Shown here: piece after piece, positions 17,049 through 25,125 of the stretch | Numbering within the stretch: the first letter of the stretch is position 1 | How the letters are laid out: the number at the start of each line of letters is the position of its first letter | Assembly: GCA_947457095.1 (NCBI GenBank) | Contig: CANGUK010000011.1 | Coordinates: 1 to 36,051, forward strand | DNA length: 36,051 bases | Direction of reading: 5' to 3' | From: Cyclobacteriaceae bacterium | GTDB lineage: Bacteria; Bacteroidota; Bacteroidia; Cytophagales; Cyclobacteriaceae | Notes under the pieces: model-generated | What the model was told of the DNA's origin: nothing | The model's input: only the letters and a program-made list of their open reading frames with translations | The model's database searches: none | Made by a program: the position numbers and the translations under genes

Positions 17049-17270
17049 CTCTAGAAGCAAAAAAATCCTGCAAGTTTCTATTACGACCCAAAAGAAAAGA
17101 CTGCTTTGGATGGTGATAGGAAAAAAAGATGTTAAAACCTGAATCAGAATTCAGGAACATAAATCGCTGCGCTTTTTAGGTTAGCTTGCCATCCTCTTCA
17201 ATTCCTATTAAATCACGCTACATTATTTCGGGTTTTTATTAGATTTAAGATCTACTAATAATCAGCCCTA

Positions 17271-20200
17271 ATGAAACGGATTTTTCTTGTTCTATTTCTA
17301 CTTGGTTCGCTCACTGCGAATGCCCAGACCTTTGATTCTTCTCTACCAATTAAATACCGAAACATCGGTCCATTCCGAGGTGGAAGATCGGTAACAGCCT
17401 CTGGGGTAATTCAAGATCCACTCACCTATTACTTTGGAACCACTGGAGGTGGACTCTGGAAAACAAGCGATGCAGGCCAGCATTGGGAAAATATCTCCGA
17501 TGGATTTTTTACCACTAGCTCGGTAGGCGCTGTGGCGGTAGCAGAAAGCAACCCAAATATTGTCTATGTAGGCATGGGTGAACATGCACCTCGAGGGGTG
17601 ATGACTAGCTATGGAGATGGGGTCTACAAATCCACCGATGCAGGCAAAACTTGGAAGAAGTTAGGGTTAGAAAAAACCCAACACATTTCCCGCATTCAAA
17701 TTCACCCGACCGATCCAAATACCGTGTATGTAGCTGCCCAGGGTGCCTTGAATGCACCTACTGAGGATCGAGGCATCTACAAAACGATCGATGGCGGTTT
17801 GACCTGGGAAAAAGTACTCTATGTAGACACCTTTACTGGTGCTGTGGAACTATCCATGGACATGAATTACCCCGAAATCCTCTACGCAGCGATGTGGGAA
17901 CACCAGCGATTTCCTTGGCAGGTGAAGTCAGGAGGTCCAGGTTCAGGACTGTACAAATCCACCGATTCCGGCAAAACCTGGAATAAAATCCACAAAGGCC
18001 TACCTGAGGAAAAAGGGAAAATGGCCATATCTGTTTCTAGAGCAAACTCCAACAAGGTCTACGCCTTGATCGAAAGCAATACCGAGAAAGATTTAGGAGG
18101 ATTATTTGTATCCGAGGATGCAGGTGAGAGCTGGTCGTTGATCAACAAAAGTAACCGGTTGACGCAACGTGCTTGGTATTACATCGAGGTCTTTGCAGAT
18201 CCAGTCAATGAGCACAAGGTCTATGTACAAAGTGCCCCGTTTTTAGTGTCCATAGATGGAGGAAAGACCTTTGAAGACATCGATGGCCCACACGGCGACT
18301 ACCATGACCTATGGATCAACCCAAAGAATCCAAACAACCTAATCCTAGCTGATGATGGAGGCGGGTCAATCTCTTTCAATGGAGGCAAGAGCTGGTCTAC
18401 TCAGAGCAACATGCCGACGGCACAGTTTTACCGAATCAATGTAGACAATCAGTTTCCTTACCGCATCTATGGTGGTCAGCAGGACAATACTTCCGTGGTG
18501 ATTTCAAGCATGGCCCTTGGTCGTGGAGGAATAACGCAGGAGCACTGGAACAATTCTGCTGGTGGCGAATCCGCCTTCTTGGCCTTTGACCCGAATGACC
18601 CTCGCTATGTGCTAGGTGGTAGTTACCAAGGCACAATTGAAGTCTTGGATATGGAGACGCAAGGGTCCACCAACATCATGGCTGCCCCTATCCAATACCT
18701 CGGTATGGATGCCAAGGACATGAAGTACCGGTTCAACTGGAATGCACCGATTATCTGGTCCCAGCACGAACCAAATACCTACTACCATGGTGCTCAGATC
18801 CTATTAAAGACGCAGGACTGGGGCAAAACTTGGAAGGAAGTGTCTCCAGACCTTACACGGAATGAAAAATCCAAACAAGGAAAAGGAGGCGTACCCTTCA
18901 CCAACGAAGCAGTAGGTGCTGAGAATTATGGCACCCTCGCTTATGTCATCGAAAGCTCACATGAAGCGGGTACGATTTGGACAGGAAGTGACGACGGACT
19001 TGTACAACTTACCCGAGATGGGGGAGCTACCTGGAGCAATGTCACTCCGAAAGAGTTGAAAGAGTGCTTGATCAATGCAATCGAGGTTTCTCCCCATGAT
19101 CCTGCCACGGCCTACATCGCCACCACCCGCTATAAATTCAACGACTACACCCCTGCCCTCTACAAGACCACAGATTACGGAAAAACCTGGACCAACATTT
19201 CCAAAGGCATTCCTTACGGTGCTTTCACGCGAGTAGTTCGGGAGGACTCGAAACTGAAAAACTTGCTTTATGCAGGGACCGAACAGGGGATGTACCTCTC
19301 CAAAGACGGGGGGCTTACCTGGGTATCATTCCAACTCAACCTGCCAGTCACCCCTATCACAGACCTCAAAGTGGCCCATGATGACCTGATTGTAGCTACT
19401 GCAGGAAGATCCTATTGGATTTTGGATGAGTTGAATGCAGTACGGGAATTAAAGAAAAGTGTTACTCAGCCTACCCTTTACACCCCTGAAAAGGCGCTAT
19501 TGGGCAGTTGGTATTCTTCCATGAATGGAACCAACCTGGATGGGTTTACCGGAACAGACCCCTTCCAAGGCCAAAACCCTGCTTCTGGAATGGTGCTGTA
19601 CTATCACTTGCCTGAAGCCTTTGCAGACAGTACCGAATTAACCTTGGAAATTCACGATGCCCAAGGAAATCTGGTACGGAAGTTAAGTTCCAAAGGAAAC
19701 CCGGATTTCCAGTCCTACGCAGGAGGACCATCTCCAGAACCGACACTCTCTACTCGTAAAGGCATCAATCGATTCGTTTGGGACCTTCGCTACCCAACCG
19801 TACCAGGAATTCCTACCGCCTACATTGAATCCAGTTTCCGTGGTCATAAGGCCATTCCGGGTACCTATAGCCTAAAACTAAGCGCAGGAAATGTGTTAGT
19901 TGCAGAAGCCAAAGGTGAAATTCAAGATGTGCCAGGAAGTAAGTTAAGTGTCGCAGATTTTCAAGCCTTCCATCAGTGGATGAGTACCTTGGAAGGCGAA
20001 GTCACTCAGATGCACAATTTGGTAAATACTGCCAAAAAATACCAGGACCAACTCCAAGAACTGATTGGGAAGTTGGACACGAAAGTTGAATACAAGGACC
20101 TTAAACTATCCGCACAAAACCTAGTGAAGGAGTTGACTGCCTGGGATGAATCCATGATACAGCGCAAATCCACAGCCTATGACGATGTGGAGAACTTCCC

Positions 20201-20411
20201 CAACAAGTTTACTGCTAACTTCCTGTACATGATGAATCATGGGGAAAGCAGCATTCCAAGTATCAACGAAGGCACCAAAGCAAGGCATGCCGAATTGCTA
20301 GCGCAGTGGAAACCACTCGAGGCAGAGGGTAAGCGATTGGTAGAGCAGGCTATTCCTGCATTCAATGCCCTTGCCAAGGAAAAAGGGGTGGGCGTGCTTT
20401 TCCTCAAATAA
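17271..20411 (+). CDS. secreted BNR/Asp-box repeat (sortilin/VPS10-like) protein
   Basis: A 1046-residue exported protein with a clear signal peptide ([19 protein letters not shown]). The first ~700 residues are beta-propeller-like, with about eleven Asp-box-type repeats of the form S/T-x-D-x-G-x-T/S-W, for example [48 protein letters not shown] and [12 protein letters not shown]. The C-terminal part (about 760-1046) has a beta domain and a helical region near [16 protein letters not shown]. Such proteins are often labelled glycosyl hydrolase or VPS10 domain proteins, but no catalytic residues can be named. Probably periplasmic or outer-surface binding or hydrolytic function. A terminator-like hairpin follows. 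Confidence 0.85.
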   Translation: MKRIFLVLFLLGSLTANAQTFDSSLPIKYRNIGPFRGGRSVTASGVIQDPLTYYFGTTGGGLWKTSDAGQHWENISDGFFTTSSVGAVAVAESNPNIVYVGMGEHAPRGVMTSYGDGVYKSTDAGKTWKKLGLEKTQHISRIQIHPTDPNTVYVAAQGALNAPTEDRGIYKTIDGGLTWEKVLYVDTFTGAVELSMDMNYPEILYAAMWEHQRFPWQVKSGGPGSGLYKSTDSGKTWNKIHKGLPEEKGKMAISVSRANSNKVYALIESNTEKDLGGLFVSEDAGESWSLINKSNRLTQRAWYYIEVFADPVNEHKVYVQSAPFLVSIDGGKTFEDIDGPHGDYHDLWINPKNPNNLILADDGGGSISFNGGKSWSTQSNMPTAQFYRINVDNQFPYRIYGGQQDNTSVVISSMALGRGGITQEHWNNSAGGESAFLAFDPNDPRYVLGGSYQGTIEVLDMETQGSTNIMAAPIQYLGMDAKDMKYRFNWNAPIIWSQHEPNTYYHGAQILLKTQDWGKTWKEVSPDLTRNEKSKQGKGGVPFTNEAVGAENYGTLAYVIESSHEAGTIWTGSDDGLVQLTRDGGATWSNVTPKELKECLINAIEVSPHDPATAYIATTRYKFNDYTPALYKTTDYGKTWTNISKGIPYGAFTRVVREDSKLKNLLYAGTEQGMYLSKDGGLTWVSFQLNLPVTPITDLKVAHDDLIVATAGRSYWILDELNAVRELKKSVTQPTLYTPEKALLGSWYSSMNGTNLDGFTGTDPFQGQNPASGMVLYYHLPEAFADSTELTLEIHDAQGNLVRKLSSKGNPDFQSYAGGPSPEPTLSTRKGINRFVWDLRYPTVPGIPTAYIESSFRGHKAIPGTYSLKLSAGNVLVAEAKGEIQDVPGSKLSVADFQAFHQWMSTLEGEVTQMHNLVNTAKKYQDQLQELIGKLDTKVEYKDLKLSAQNLVKELTAWDESMIQRKSTAYDDVENFPNKFTANFLYMMNHGESSIPSINEGTKARHAELLAQWKPLEAEGKRLVEQAIPAFNALAKEKGVGVLFLK

Positions 20412-20426
20412 CCGAACCCATCAAAT

Positions 20427-20461
20427 GCAGAAATCGGGAATCTCCTGATTTCTGCTCTTTT
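20427..20461 (+). terminator. intrinsic terminator after the BNR-repeat gene
   Basis: GCAGAAATC pairs with GATTTCTGC, and the inner GGGA/TCCT pairs (one G-T) extend the stem to about 13 bp with loop ATC, followed by TCTTTTT. It sits 15 bp after the stop codon and only 27 bp before the next start, so read-through or an internal promoter is needed for the TPR gene. Confidence 0.8.
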
Positions 20462-20488
20462 ACCAACTGCTATTCCTAAAAAAGAAAA

Positions 20489-21448
20489 ATGAACTCCATG
20501 CGCCACCTGCTATTCGTACTCGTATTGACCCTTTTTGCGGCTTGTGCTCAAAAACCGAGTTCCGAAAGCGAGGCAATTGATTTGCCCCTAGAAGACTCCA
20601 TTTTTACCACACCGCTTGGCAAAATCTACCCAATACCTATTCCGAATGAAGCGGCGCTAGCAAATTTTGAACAAGCAAAAACTGTGTTCGAGGCCAATCC
20701 TAACGATGTGGAGGCACTTATTTGGTATGGTCGTAGAACCGCTTACTTAGGGAGATACCGGCAAGCCATCGCGATCTATACGGAAGGAATCAAAAACTTC
20801 CCTCAAGATGCTCGACTGTATCGGCACCGAGGGCATCGCTACATCAGCATTCGGAATTACGAGGCAGCGATAGCAGATCTAGAAAAAGCAGCTTCCTTGA
20901 TTCAAGGCAGTACAGATCAAATCGAACCAGATGGCATGCCCAATGCTCAAAATATCCCCTTGAGTTCGCTTCACAGCAATGTTTGGTACCACTTGGGACT
21001 TGCATATTTCCTGATTCAGGACTACGATCAAGCCTACACGGCCTACCTTAAATGCAGAGAAAGTGGGGACAACTACGACAACATCGTTTCCAGTACCCAC
21101 TGGCTTTACCTAATTCAACTTCGGTTGGGTAATCCTGAAAGAGCAGACTCCTTGCTTGCACCGATTCAAAAGGCAGGGGTAGTCATCGAAAACCAAAGCT
21201 ATGCCGATTTGTGTCAACTGTACAAGGGATGGATTTCTCCAGACACCTTACTCCAGGCTAGTCCAGGCAACCCTTCCAATGATGCAGTCAATTATGGACT
21301 TGCCAGTTGGTACCTGCATCAAGGCGATTCCAGCAAAGGAATCCAATTGCTTGAGGCGTTGGTTGCAGGAAAAGCCTTTACTTCCTTTGGGTATTTGGCG
21401 GCAGAGGGAGATTTATTGCACTACTTTTCAAAAGGACAAAAAAAATAG
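20489..21448 (+). CDS. TPR-repeat lipoprotein
   Basis: A 319-residue exported lipoprotein. The signal peptide ends in the lipobox LFAAC, with acylated Cys at 19 if the ATG at 20489 is used; an alternative ATG at 20498 keeps the same lipobox. Two to three tetratricopeptide repeats are visible (ALIWYGRRTAYLGRYRQAIA, RLYRHRGHRYISIRNYEAAI, SNVWYHLGLAYFLIQDYDQA), followed by a less regular C-terminal part. TPRs mediate protein-protein contacts, so it is perhaps a scaffold at the inner or outer membrane. It ends 24 bp from the convergent universal stress protein gene. Confidence 0.85.
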   Translation: MNSMRHLLFVLVLTLFAACAQKPSSESEAIDLPLEDSIFTTPLGKIYPIPIPNEAALANFEQAKTVFEANPNDVEALIWYGRRTAYLGRYRQAIAIYTEGIKNFPQDARLYRHRGHRYISIRNYEAAIADLEKAASLIQGSTDQIEPDGMPNAQNIPLSSLHSNVWYHLGLAYFLIQDYDQAYTAYLKCRESGDNYDNIVSSTHWLYLIQLRLGNPERADSLLAPIQKAGVVIENQSYADLCQLYKGWISPDTLLQASPGNPSNDAVNYGLASWYLHQGDSSKGIQLLEALVAGKAFTSFGYLAAEGDLLHYFSKGQKK

Positions 21449-21472
21449 TAGCAAAGTAACGCCTCTACACGT

Positions 21473-22303
21473 TTAATCAGAAGACTTGATGCTGAGGACA
21501 GCACGGTCTGATTTGAAAATTAGGGTTTCTGTAGTTCCCACCTGATAGCTTGGCTTCCCCTTTTTATTTTCAGAATAGAGCGCCACAAGAGCGATCCCTT
21601 TATCCACACAGAAGGAATGTATTCCATCTACACTATCCTTATCGTTGACCACGTGGATGTGTAAGGTGAGTTCCTCATTGCCTTTCGAGAAGGACTTCAT
21701 TAGCCGCTCCGCATCCGAAGAATTCACAAAATGCTCGGGAGTATTGACATATACCAAATGAATCGAAGCTGTAAATAACTTGATAAAGGGAACAAAAGCA
21801 GAAAATGCATTTTTGGCAGCTGAATCAAAAACAGAGGCAAAGGCTATTTTTCGAAAAGCATTTCCATCCAAGGCTTTTTTCACTGCCAAAACAGGGCATG
21901 GGGCATTCCTTAGTACTTTTTGGAGGGTTGAACCGATAAATTTTCCATCAGCAAAACCCTTTCCATAGGCTCCCAAAACAACCAAATCCGCCTTATGTTT
22001 TACTATTTCTCTGAGGATTTGTTCAGCGGGAACACCTATTTTGACAAGCAATAGGGGCTGACTCTTGGTAGGCATCACCATCTTGAGGTACTCTGGAATT
22101 CGTAGATGGGCTTCTTCGAGCTCTTCCAATAGCTCCGGGTGGGCCAATCTTGCCTTTTCGGGAAGCAAATCCCAATCAATTTCTGAGGGAATCACCGAAA
22201 CGCAAATCAATTGTGCCTCTGCTTTTGCTGCTATTTTTTTAGCAGTAAGCAAGGCAGCAAGTGCATATTCTGAAAAATCAAAGGGAACAAAGATCGTTTT
22301 CAT
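21473..22303 (-). CDS. two-domain universal stress protein
   Basis: A 276-residue UspA-superfamily protein. The start at 22303 (MKTIFVPFDFSEYALAAL) is preferred to the in-frame ATG at 22333, because homologues begin directly with this first beta strand. The first domain has the ATP-binding signature G-2x-G-9x-G-S/T (GAYGKGFADGKFIGST), followed by PCPVLAVKK. The second domain is more degenerate and lacks a clear copy of that motif (VGTTETLIFKSDRAVLSIK). Cytoplasmic; a general stress and energy-status role is known for the family, with no specific partner visible. Confidence 0.9.
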   Translation of the reverse strand: MKTIFVPFDFSEYALAALLTAKKIAAKAEAQLICVSVIPSEIDWDLLPEKARLAHPELLEELEEAHLRIPEYLKMVMPTKSQPLLLVKIGVPAEQILREIVKHKADLVVLGAYGKGFADGKFIGSTLQKVLRNAPCPVLAVKKALDGNAFRKIAFASVFDSAAKNAFSAFVPFIKLFTASIHLVYVNTPEHFVNSSDAERLMKSFSKGNEELTLHIHVVNDKDSVDGIHSFCVDKGIALVALYSENKKGKPSYQVGTTETLIFKSDRAVLSIKSSD

Positions 22304-22410
22304 GGCAACTGAGTTTAGTTTGCGTGATGCCAAAAATCAAAAAAAACTATTGCAATTAACCTGCTGAAAATCAGCTAAAAGCCTGATAAAAAATTGGGGA
22401 TAATTTGAGT

Positions 22411-22878
22411 TTAAAAGGTATACTCCATTTTTTGATTGCAACGCCCGTAGGCACCGCATTCGAGTTCGCAGGGCACAAAACCAAGTCGATGGTAAAGTTT
22501 AATGGCAGCTTCCAGCTTGGTATGCGTGTAGAGGCGAACTTTTGTTGCACCCTTTTGGCGGGCAATCGTCAAAATGTGCTTCCCAAGTAGCTCGCCCGCA
22601 CCTTTTCCTTGAAAGGCCGGAGACACCCCCATTTTGATCATTTCCCAAACCCCCTCCTCGCTGGGGATTAGGGCTACCGTACCAACAATTGCTTCCCCTA
22701 ACCGTGCAAAAATAATCTCTCCTCCCTTCGCGATAATGATCTCTTCCGGATTTTCCAATTGAGCCAGGTCAAAGGGCTCCAAGGAAAAATACTGACTCAC
22801 CCAAGCCTTGTTGATGGATTCAAAATGAGGTTGTAAGGCAGGGGAAAAAGGAATGATTTCGAATGAATCTTGAACCAT
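22411..22878 (-). CDS. GNAT family N-acetyltransferase
   Basis: A 155-residue acetyl-CoA-dependent N-acetyltransferase. Motif A is intact: MGVSPAFQGKGAGELLGKHI contains the Q-x-x-G-x-G pyrophosphate loop (QGKGAG). Motif B, KVRLYTHTKLEAAIKLYHRLGF, is typical. The acceptor is unknown. It sits 107 bp upstream of the universal stress protein gene on the same strand and is divergent from the exported RidA-like gene, with an exact TAnnTTTG box 17 bp before its start. Confidence 0.9.
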   Translation of the reverse strand: MVQDSFEIIPFSPALQPHFESINKAWVSQYFSLEPFDLAQLENPEEIIIAKGGEIIFARLGEAIVGTVALIPSEEGVWEMIKMGVSPAFQGKGAGELLGKHILTIARQKGATKVRLYTHTKLEAAIKLYHRLGFVPCELECGAYGRCNQKMEYTF

Positions 22879-22894
22879 ACAGAGAAATTTTTAC

Positions 22895-22902
22895 CAAAAG
22901 TA
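22895..22902 (-). promoter_or_regulatory. candidate -7 box for the GNAT gene
   Basis: Read on the minus strand, TACTTTTG matches TAnnTTTG exactly and lies 17 bp upstream of the ATG at 22878. No TTG was found at the -33 spacing, so this is a modest prediction. Confidence 0.35.
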
Positions 22903-22945
22903 AGGCAAATCAAGTAGCTTAGAAATCAAAAAAATACAGTTCTCC

Positions 22946-23458
22946 ATGAAAAGCACATTCTTCCTCCTCAGCTTCCTACTCTTTATTGGGCTCGTGCACC
23001 ATTCTAGTGCACAAACTCCCGCCGAAAAAATTCAGCAACTGGGTTTGCAGGTACCTGAAATAAGCCAACCCATTGCCAACTATGTGAAATGGAAACAAGT
23101 AGGCAACTTGCTTTACTTGGCCGGGTCTGGACCAAAAATCTATGGGAAAGTAGGCGCGGACTTAACTACCGAAGAAGGCTATGCTGCAGCCAGGGCTACC
23201 GGCTTAGAGATCATTGCCGTGCTGCAAGCAGCCACGGGTGATCTTGGTCGCATCAAACAGTTTGTCAAGGTATTGGGCATGGTAAATTGCACGCCAGATT
23301 ACACGGCACAGCCAGCGGTCATTAATGGATTTTCTGACTTGATGGTTGCTGTATTTGGGGAAAAAGGAAAACATGCCCGATCGGCTGTGGGAGTAGGCTC
23401 GCTACCAAACAACATGGCGGTAGAGATTGAAGTGATTGTCGAATTGGAAGATAAGTAA
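22946..23458 (+). CDS. exported RidA-family (YjgF_endoribonc-type) protein
   Basis: A 170-residue member of the YjgF/YER057c/UK114 superfamily, closest in pattern to PF14588 (conserved LGLQVPEISQPIANYV, LYLAGSGPKIYGKVG, EEGYAAARATGL, VINGFSDLMVAVFGEKGKHA). RidA proteins deaminate reactive enamines from PLP enzymes. The Arg that binds the substrate carboxylate is present in HARSAVGVGSLPNN. Unlike cytosolic RidA it starts with a clear signal peptide (FFLLSFLLFIGLVHHSSAQ), so it should act in the periplasm, where the usual substrates are not expected. It is divergent from the GNAT gene. Confidence 0.88.
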   Translation: MKSTFFLLSFLLFIGLVHHSSAQTPAEKIQQLGLQVPEISQPIANYVKWKQVGNLLYLAGSGPKIYGKVGADLTTEEGYAAARATGLEIIAVLQAATGDLGRIKQFVKVLGMVNCTPDYTAQPAVINGFSDLMVAVFGEKGKHARSAVGVGSLPNNMAVEIEVIVELEDK

Positions 23459-23473
23459 GCAAATCGATACGGG

Positions 23474-23494
23474 AGGAGTACTCCTAGTCCTAGG
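23474..23494. repeat. two overlapping short palindromes after the RidA-like gene
   Basis: AGGAGTACTCCT (23474-23485) is a perfect palindrome. Overlapping it, CCTAG-TC-CTAGG (23483-23494) is a second dyad. They lie between the convergent RidA-like and ogt genes without a T-run. Possibly part of transcript-end structure. Confidence 0.4.
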
Positions 23495-23496
23495 TA

Positions 23497-23961
23497 TTAA
23501 AACAAACTTCCCTGAAAAGGATGGCCCTCTAATTCCAAGAGGGCTTTTTTCTTGTCCAAACCACCTGCATATCCGGTAAGGCTCCCGTTGCTTCCGATGA
23601 TGCGATGGCAGGGCAGAATAATCAAGAGTGGATTGGCACCTATGGCCGTACCTACTGCGCGGATGGCTGCAGGATTGCCCAGTTGCTCGGCCAACTTGGC
23701 ATAGGTCGTGGTTTGCCCAAAGGGAATTTTACCTACGGCCAACCACACTTTTCGTTGAAAGTCCGTACCCCCTAAGCCAATGGGCAGGTTAAAAATCTTT
23801 CGTTGCCCCATAAAATACTCCTCCAACTGCTTTTTGGCTTCCAGCAAGAGTGGATCCTTGAGCTCCCCCTCAGGCTGCTGTTGGGTAAATTTCAATTCCG
23901 AAAGACATTCTTCTCGGATGCTCAGTTGGATGTTTCCTAAAGGAGAAGCGATGATGGGCAT
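23497..23961 (-). CDS. ogt: methylated-DNA--[protein]-cysteine S-methyltransferase
   Basis: Suicide repair enzyme that transfers alkyl groups from O6-alkylguanine (and O4-alkylthymine) to its own cysteine. The 154 residues include TDFQRKVWLAVGKIPFGQTTTY, the DNA-binding helix region RAVGTAIGANP, and the active-site PCHR with nucleophile Cys118, followed by IIGSNGSLTGYAGGLDKK. A short N-terminal domain and no AraC/Ada part make it the Ogt type. It lies 76 bp downstream of the S24 repressor gene on the same strand, so it may be co-expressed with it in the DNA-damage cluster. Confidence 0.93.
   Translation of the reverse strand: MPIIASPLGNIQLSIREECLSELKFTQQQPEGELKDPLLLEAKKQLEEYFMGQRKIFNLPIGLGGTDFQRKVWLAVGKIPFGQTTTYAKLAEQLGNPAAIRAVGTAIGANPLLIILPCHRIIGSNGSLTGYAGGLDKKKALLELEGHPFQGSLF
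23524..23550 (+). terminator. candidate terminator for the RidA-like gene, inside the 3' end of ogt
   Basis: GCCCTCT, loop AATTCCA, AGAGGGC, then TTTTTT on the + strand. It is shaped like an intrinsic terminator for transcripts coming from the RidA-like gene, 65 bp past its stop, yet it lies within codons for the last residues of ogt on the other strand. Confidence 0.55.
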
Positions 23962-24037
23962 GGAGGAGGATAAGGGGTTAAAGGTTAATTTAACTGCCGA
24001 AGGCAGGTTGTTAAAGATATTTTAGAAAAAGGGTTAT

Positions 24038-24733
24038 TTAGCTGATGCACAAGCGGTATTTCCAGACCTCGCGAACCTGCGTCACCTCCACCTCAAAGGG
24101 TGGATAGATGGGATTGGCGGAGCAGAGCAACAGGTTTTGGTTGGCCTTGATCCGGTTGTAAGCCAGTTTAAAAGTGACCCCATCCTGCTCGGTGACAATC
24201 ACGTAGCGCTCACCATCCTTCAAACGAGTCCAATCCTCCAGGTATTCGCAGACAATCCAAGCGCCATCTGGAATCGGCAGCATGGAATCCCCATCTACTT
24301 GAAACACCCGGTGTTTTTTATTGGTAGGTAGAAAAGGCAAGGAAAACCTGGGCAAGTCGGAGATAAATTCCGGGTCGGCAAATCCTGCCAAATAGCTCGC
24401 CTTGGCCCGCTGCGAAACTACTTCAATCAACTCCCGTCCTGCTGCATCTACCGTGGTGGAGAGGATTCGGAGGTTTCGACCTCGGAGAAACTGATCCGTT
24501 TCCAAGAGTTCGCGCAGCTTGTATTCCGAATAGGACGACAGGTCCTCCCTTGCCAGCACATCCAAGGACACCTTGAAGTAGTCGGCAATCAAAAGGAGTA
24601 CCTCCAAGGGAGGAGTGATGCTTAGTTCGTAGCCTGCCAACTTGGACCTGGAAATTCCCAGTGCCTGAGCAAGCGCCTCCTGGGTCAAGCCCTTCTTTTT
24701 GCGGAGAAATTTTAAGTTAGTATGGATGCTCAT
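24038..24733 (-). CDS. XRE/S24 LexA-like self-cleaving repressor
   Basis: A 231-residue two-domain regulator. Residues 6-60 form a Cro/cI-type helix-turn-helix (LTQEALAQALGISRSKLAGYE). The C-terminal S24 domain has the serine in GDSMLP (Ser150) and the lysine in GVTFKLAYN (Lys189), the Ser/Lys dyad of LexA, UmuD and cI. An Ala-Gly pair at 116-117 (KASYLAGFADPEF) is a plausible autocleavage site in the linker. Known for the family: RecA filaments trigger cleavage and derepression after DNA damage. It is divergent from dinB across a 392-bp, highly structured spacer whose repeats reach to within about 25 bp of this start codon, suggesting autoregulation and dinB control. The target genes are inferred. 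Confidence 0.9.
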   Translation of the reverse strand: MSIHTNLKFLRKKKGLTQEALAQALGISRSKLAGYELSITPPLEVLLLIADYFKVSLDVLAREDLSSYSEYKLRELLETDQFLRGRNLRILSTTVDAAGRELIEVVSQRAKASYLAGFADPEFISDLPRFSLPFLPTNKKHRVFQVDGDSMLPIPDGAWIVCEYLEDWTRLKDGERYVIVTEQDGVTFKLAYNRIKANQNLLLCSANPIYPPFEVEVTQVREVWKYRLCIS

Positions 24734-24755
24734 TGCCTCATTTTTTAATACTCTT

Positions 24756-24802
24756 GAAATACAGGTATACTTTTGAAATACAGTAGAAATAAACTGAAAA
24801 TA
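24756..24802 (-). repeat. left arm of the phased TATTTC array, upstream of the S24 repressor
   Basis: On the minus strand, TATTTC (GAAATA on +) occurs at 24756-24761, 24775-24780 and 24786-24791, and TATTTT at 24797-24802. The last three are spaced exactly 11 bp; the first is 19 bp away, i.e. 11 plus 8, with a TATAC-like degenerate unit between. A further GAAATA lies at 24820-24825. This is the mirror image of the array at 24958-25023. Confidence 0.75.
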
Positions 24803-24804
24803 AA

Positions 24805-24818
24805 CCCCGCAAGCGGGG
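24805..24818. repeat. GC-rich palindrome, left copy
   Basis: CCCCGCAAGCGGGG: 6-bp arms around AA. It stands out in AT-rich sequence and is the exact reverse complement of the copy at 24943-24956. The two are 124 bp apart and centred on about 24880.5. Confidence 0.8.
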
Positions 24819-24942
24819 CGAAATAACGATTAGAGCTTCCCGGAGAATTGCTCTTTGGCAGTATAAGTGGATTTAATCATGTTATTTAGCCTTACTTGAA
24901 TTCCGGATTTTATTTTTTTGATCTGCCCCTAAGTCCTATTTC

Positions 24943-24956
24943 CCCCGCTTGCGGGG
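24943..24956. repeat. GC-rich palindrome, right copy
   Basis: CCCCGCTTGCGGGG: 6-bp arms around TT, mirror copy of 24805-24818. It is positioned so that its flanks also match: 36 of 46 positions agree when 24941-24986 is reverse-complemented against 24775-24820. Confidence 0.8.
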
Positions 24957-24957
24957 A

Positions 24958-25023
24958 ATATTTCTACTTTATTTCTATCGTGTTTCCACCCTATTCCCAT
25001 TGTATTTCCACCCTATTTCAATT
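24958..25023 (+). repeat. right arm of the phased array: three tandem 22-bp repeats upstream of dinB
   Basis: Three contiguous 22-bp units start at 24958, 24980 and 25002; units two and three agree at 19 of 22 positions, and unit one at about 15 of 22 with unit three. Each unit is itself two 11-bp halves with core TATTTC. Cores fall at 24959, 24970, 24981 (TGTTTC), 24992 (TATTCC), 25003 and 25014, and one more is on the same ladder at 24937. The array ends about 100 bp before the dinB start. It is a likely multi-site operator or intrinsically bent DNA. Confidence 0.8.
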
Positions 25024-25090
25024 CTTTTCCTCTTTCTCACCGACAACTTCTGCCAAACATTAGGTCAAATATATGAATTTGTTTAATTTA

Positions 25091-25108
25091 TAAACATTAA
25101 AATGTTTA
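25091..25108. promoter_or_regulatory. 18-bp palindrome just upstream of dinB
   Basis: TAAACATT-AA-AATGTTTA is a perfect inverted repeat ending 17 bp before the dinB ATG. It could be a second operator or a protein-binding site in the leader. It is AT-rich, so chance is possible. A near-consensus -7 box (TGAATTTG, 7 of 8) lies at 25074-25081 directly before it. Confidence 0.45.
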
Positions 25109-25125
25109 AATAATTAACAATTCAA

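Noticed and set aside
17138-17155. Hairpin CCTGAAT-CAGA-ATTCAGG after the VIT transporter gene
   Set aside because: It lacks a T-run on the + strand, and no minus-strand gene would use it, so a terminator call is unsupported.
24805-24956. The GC-rich palindromes as part of a CRISPR array or transposon ends
   Set aside because: Only two copies, in inverted rather than direct orientation, with no unique spacers, no cas genes, no transposase and no target duplication. A regulatory element fits better.
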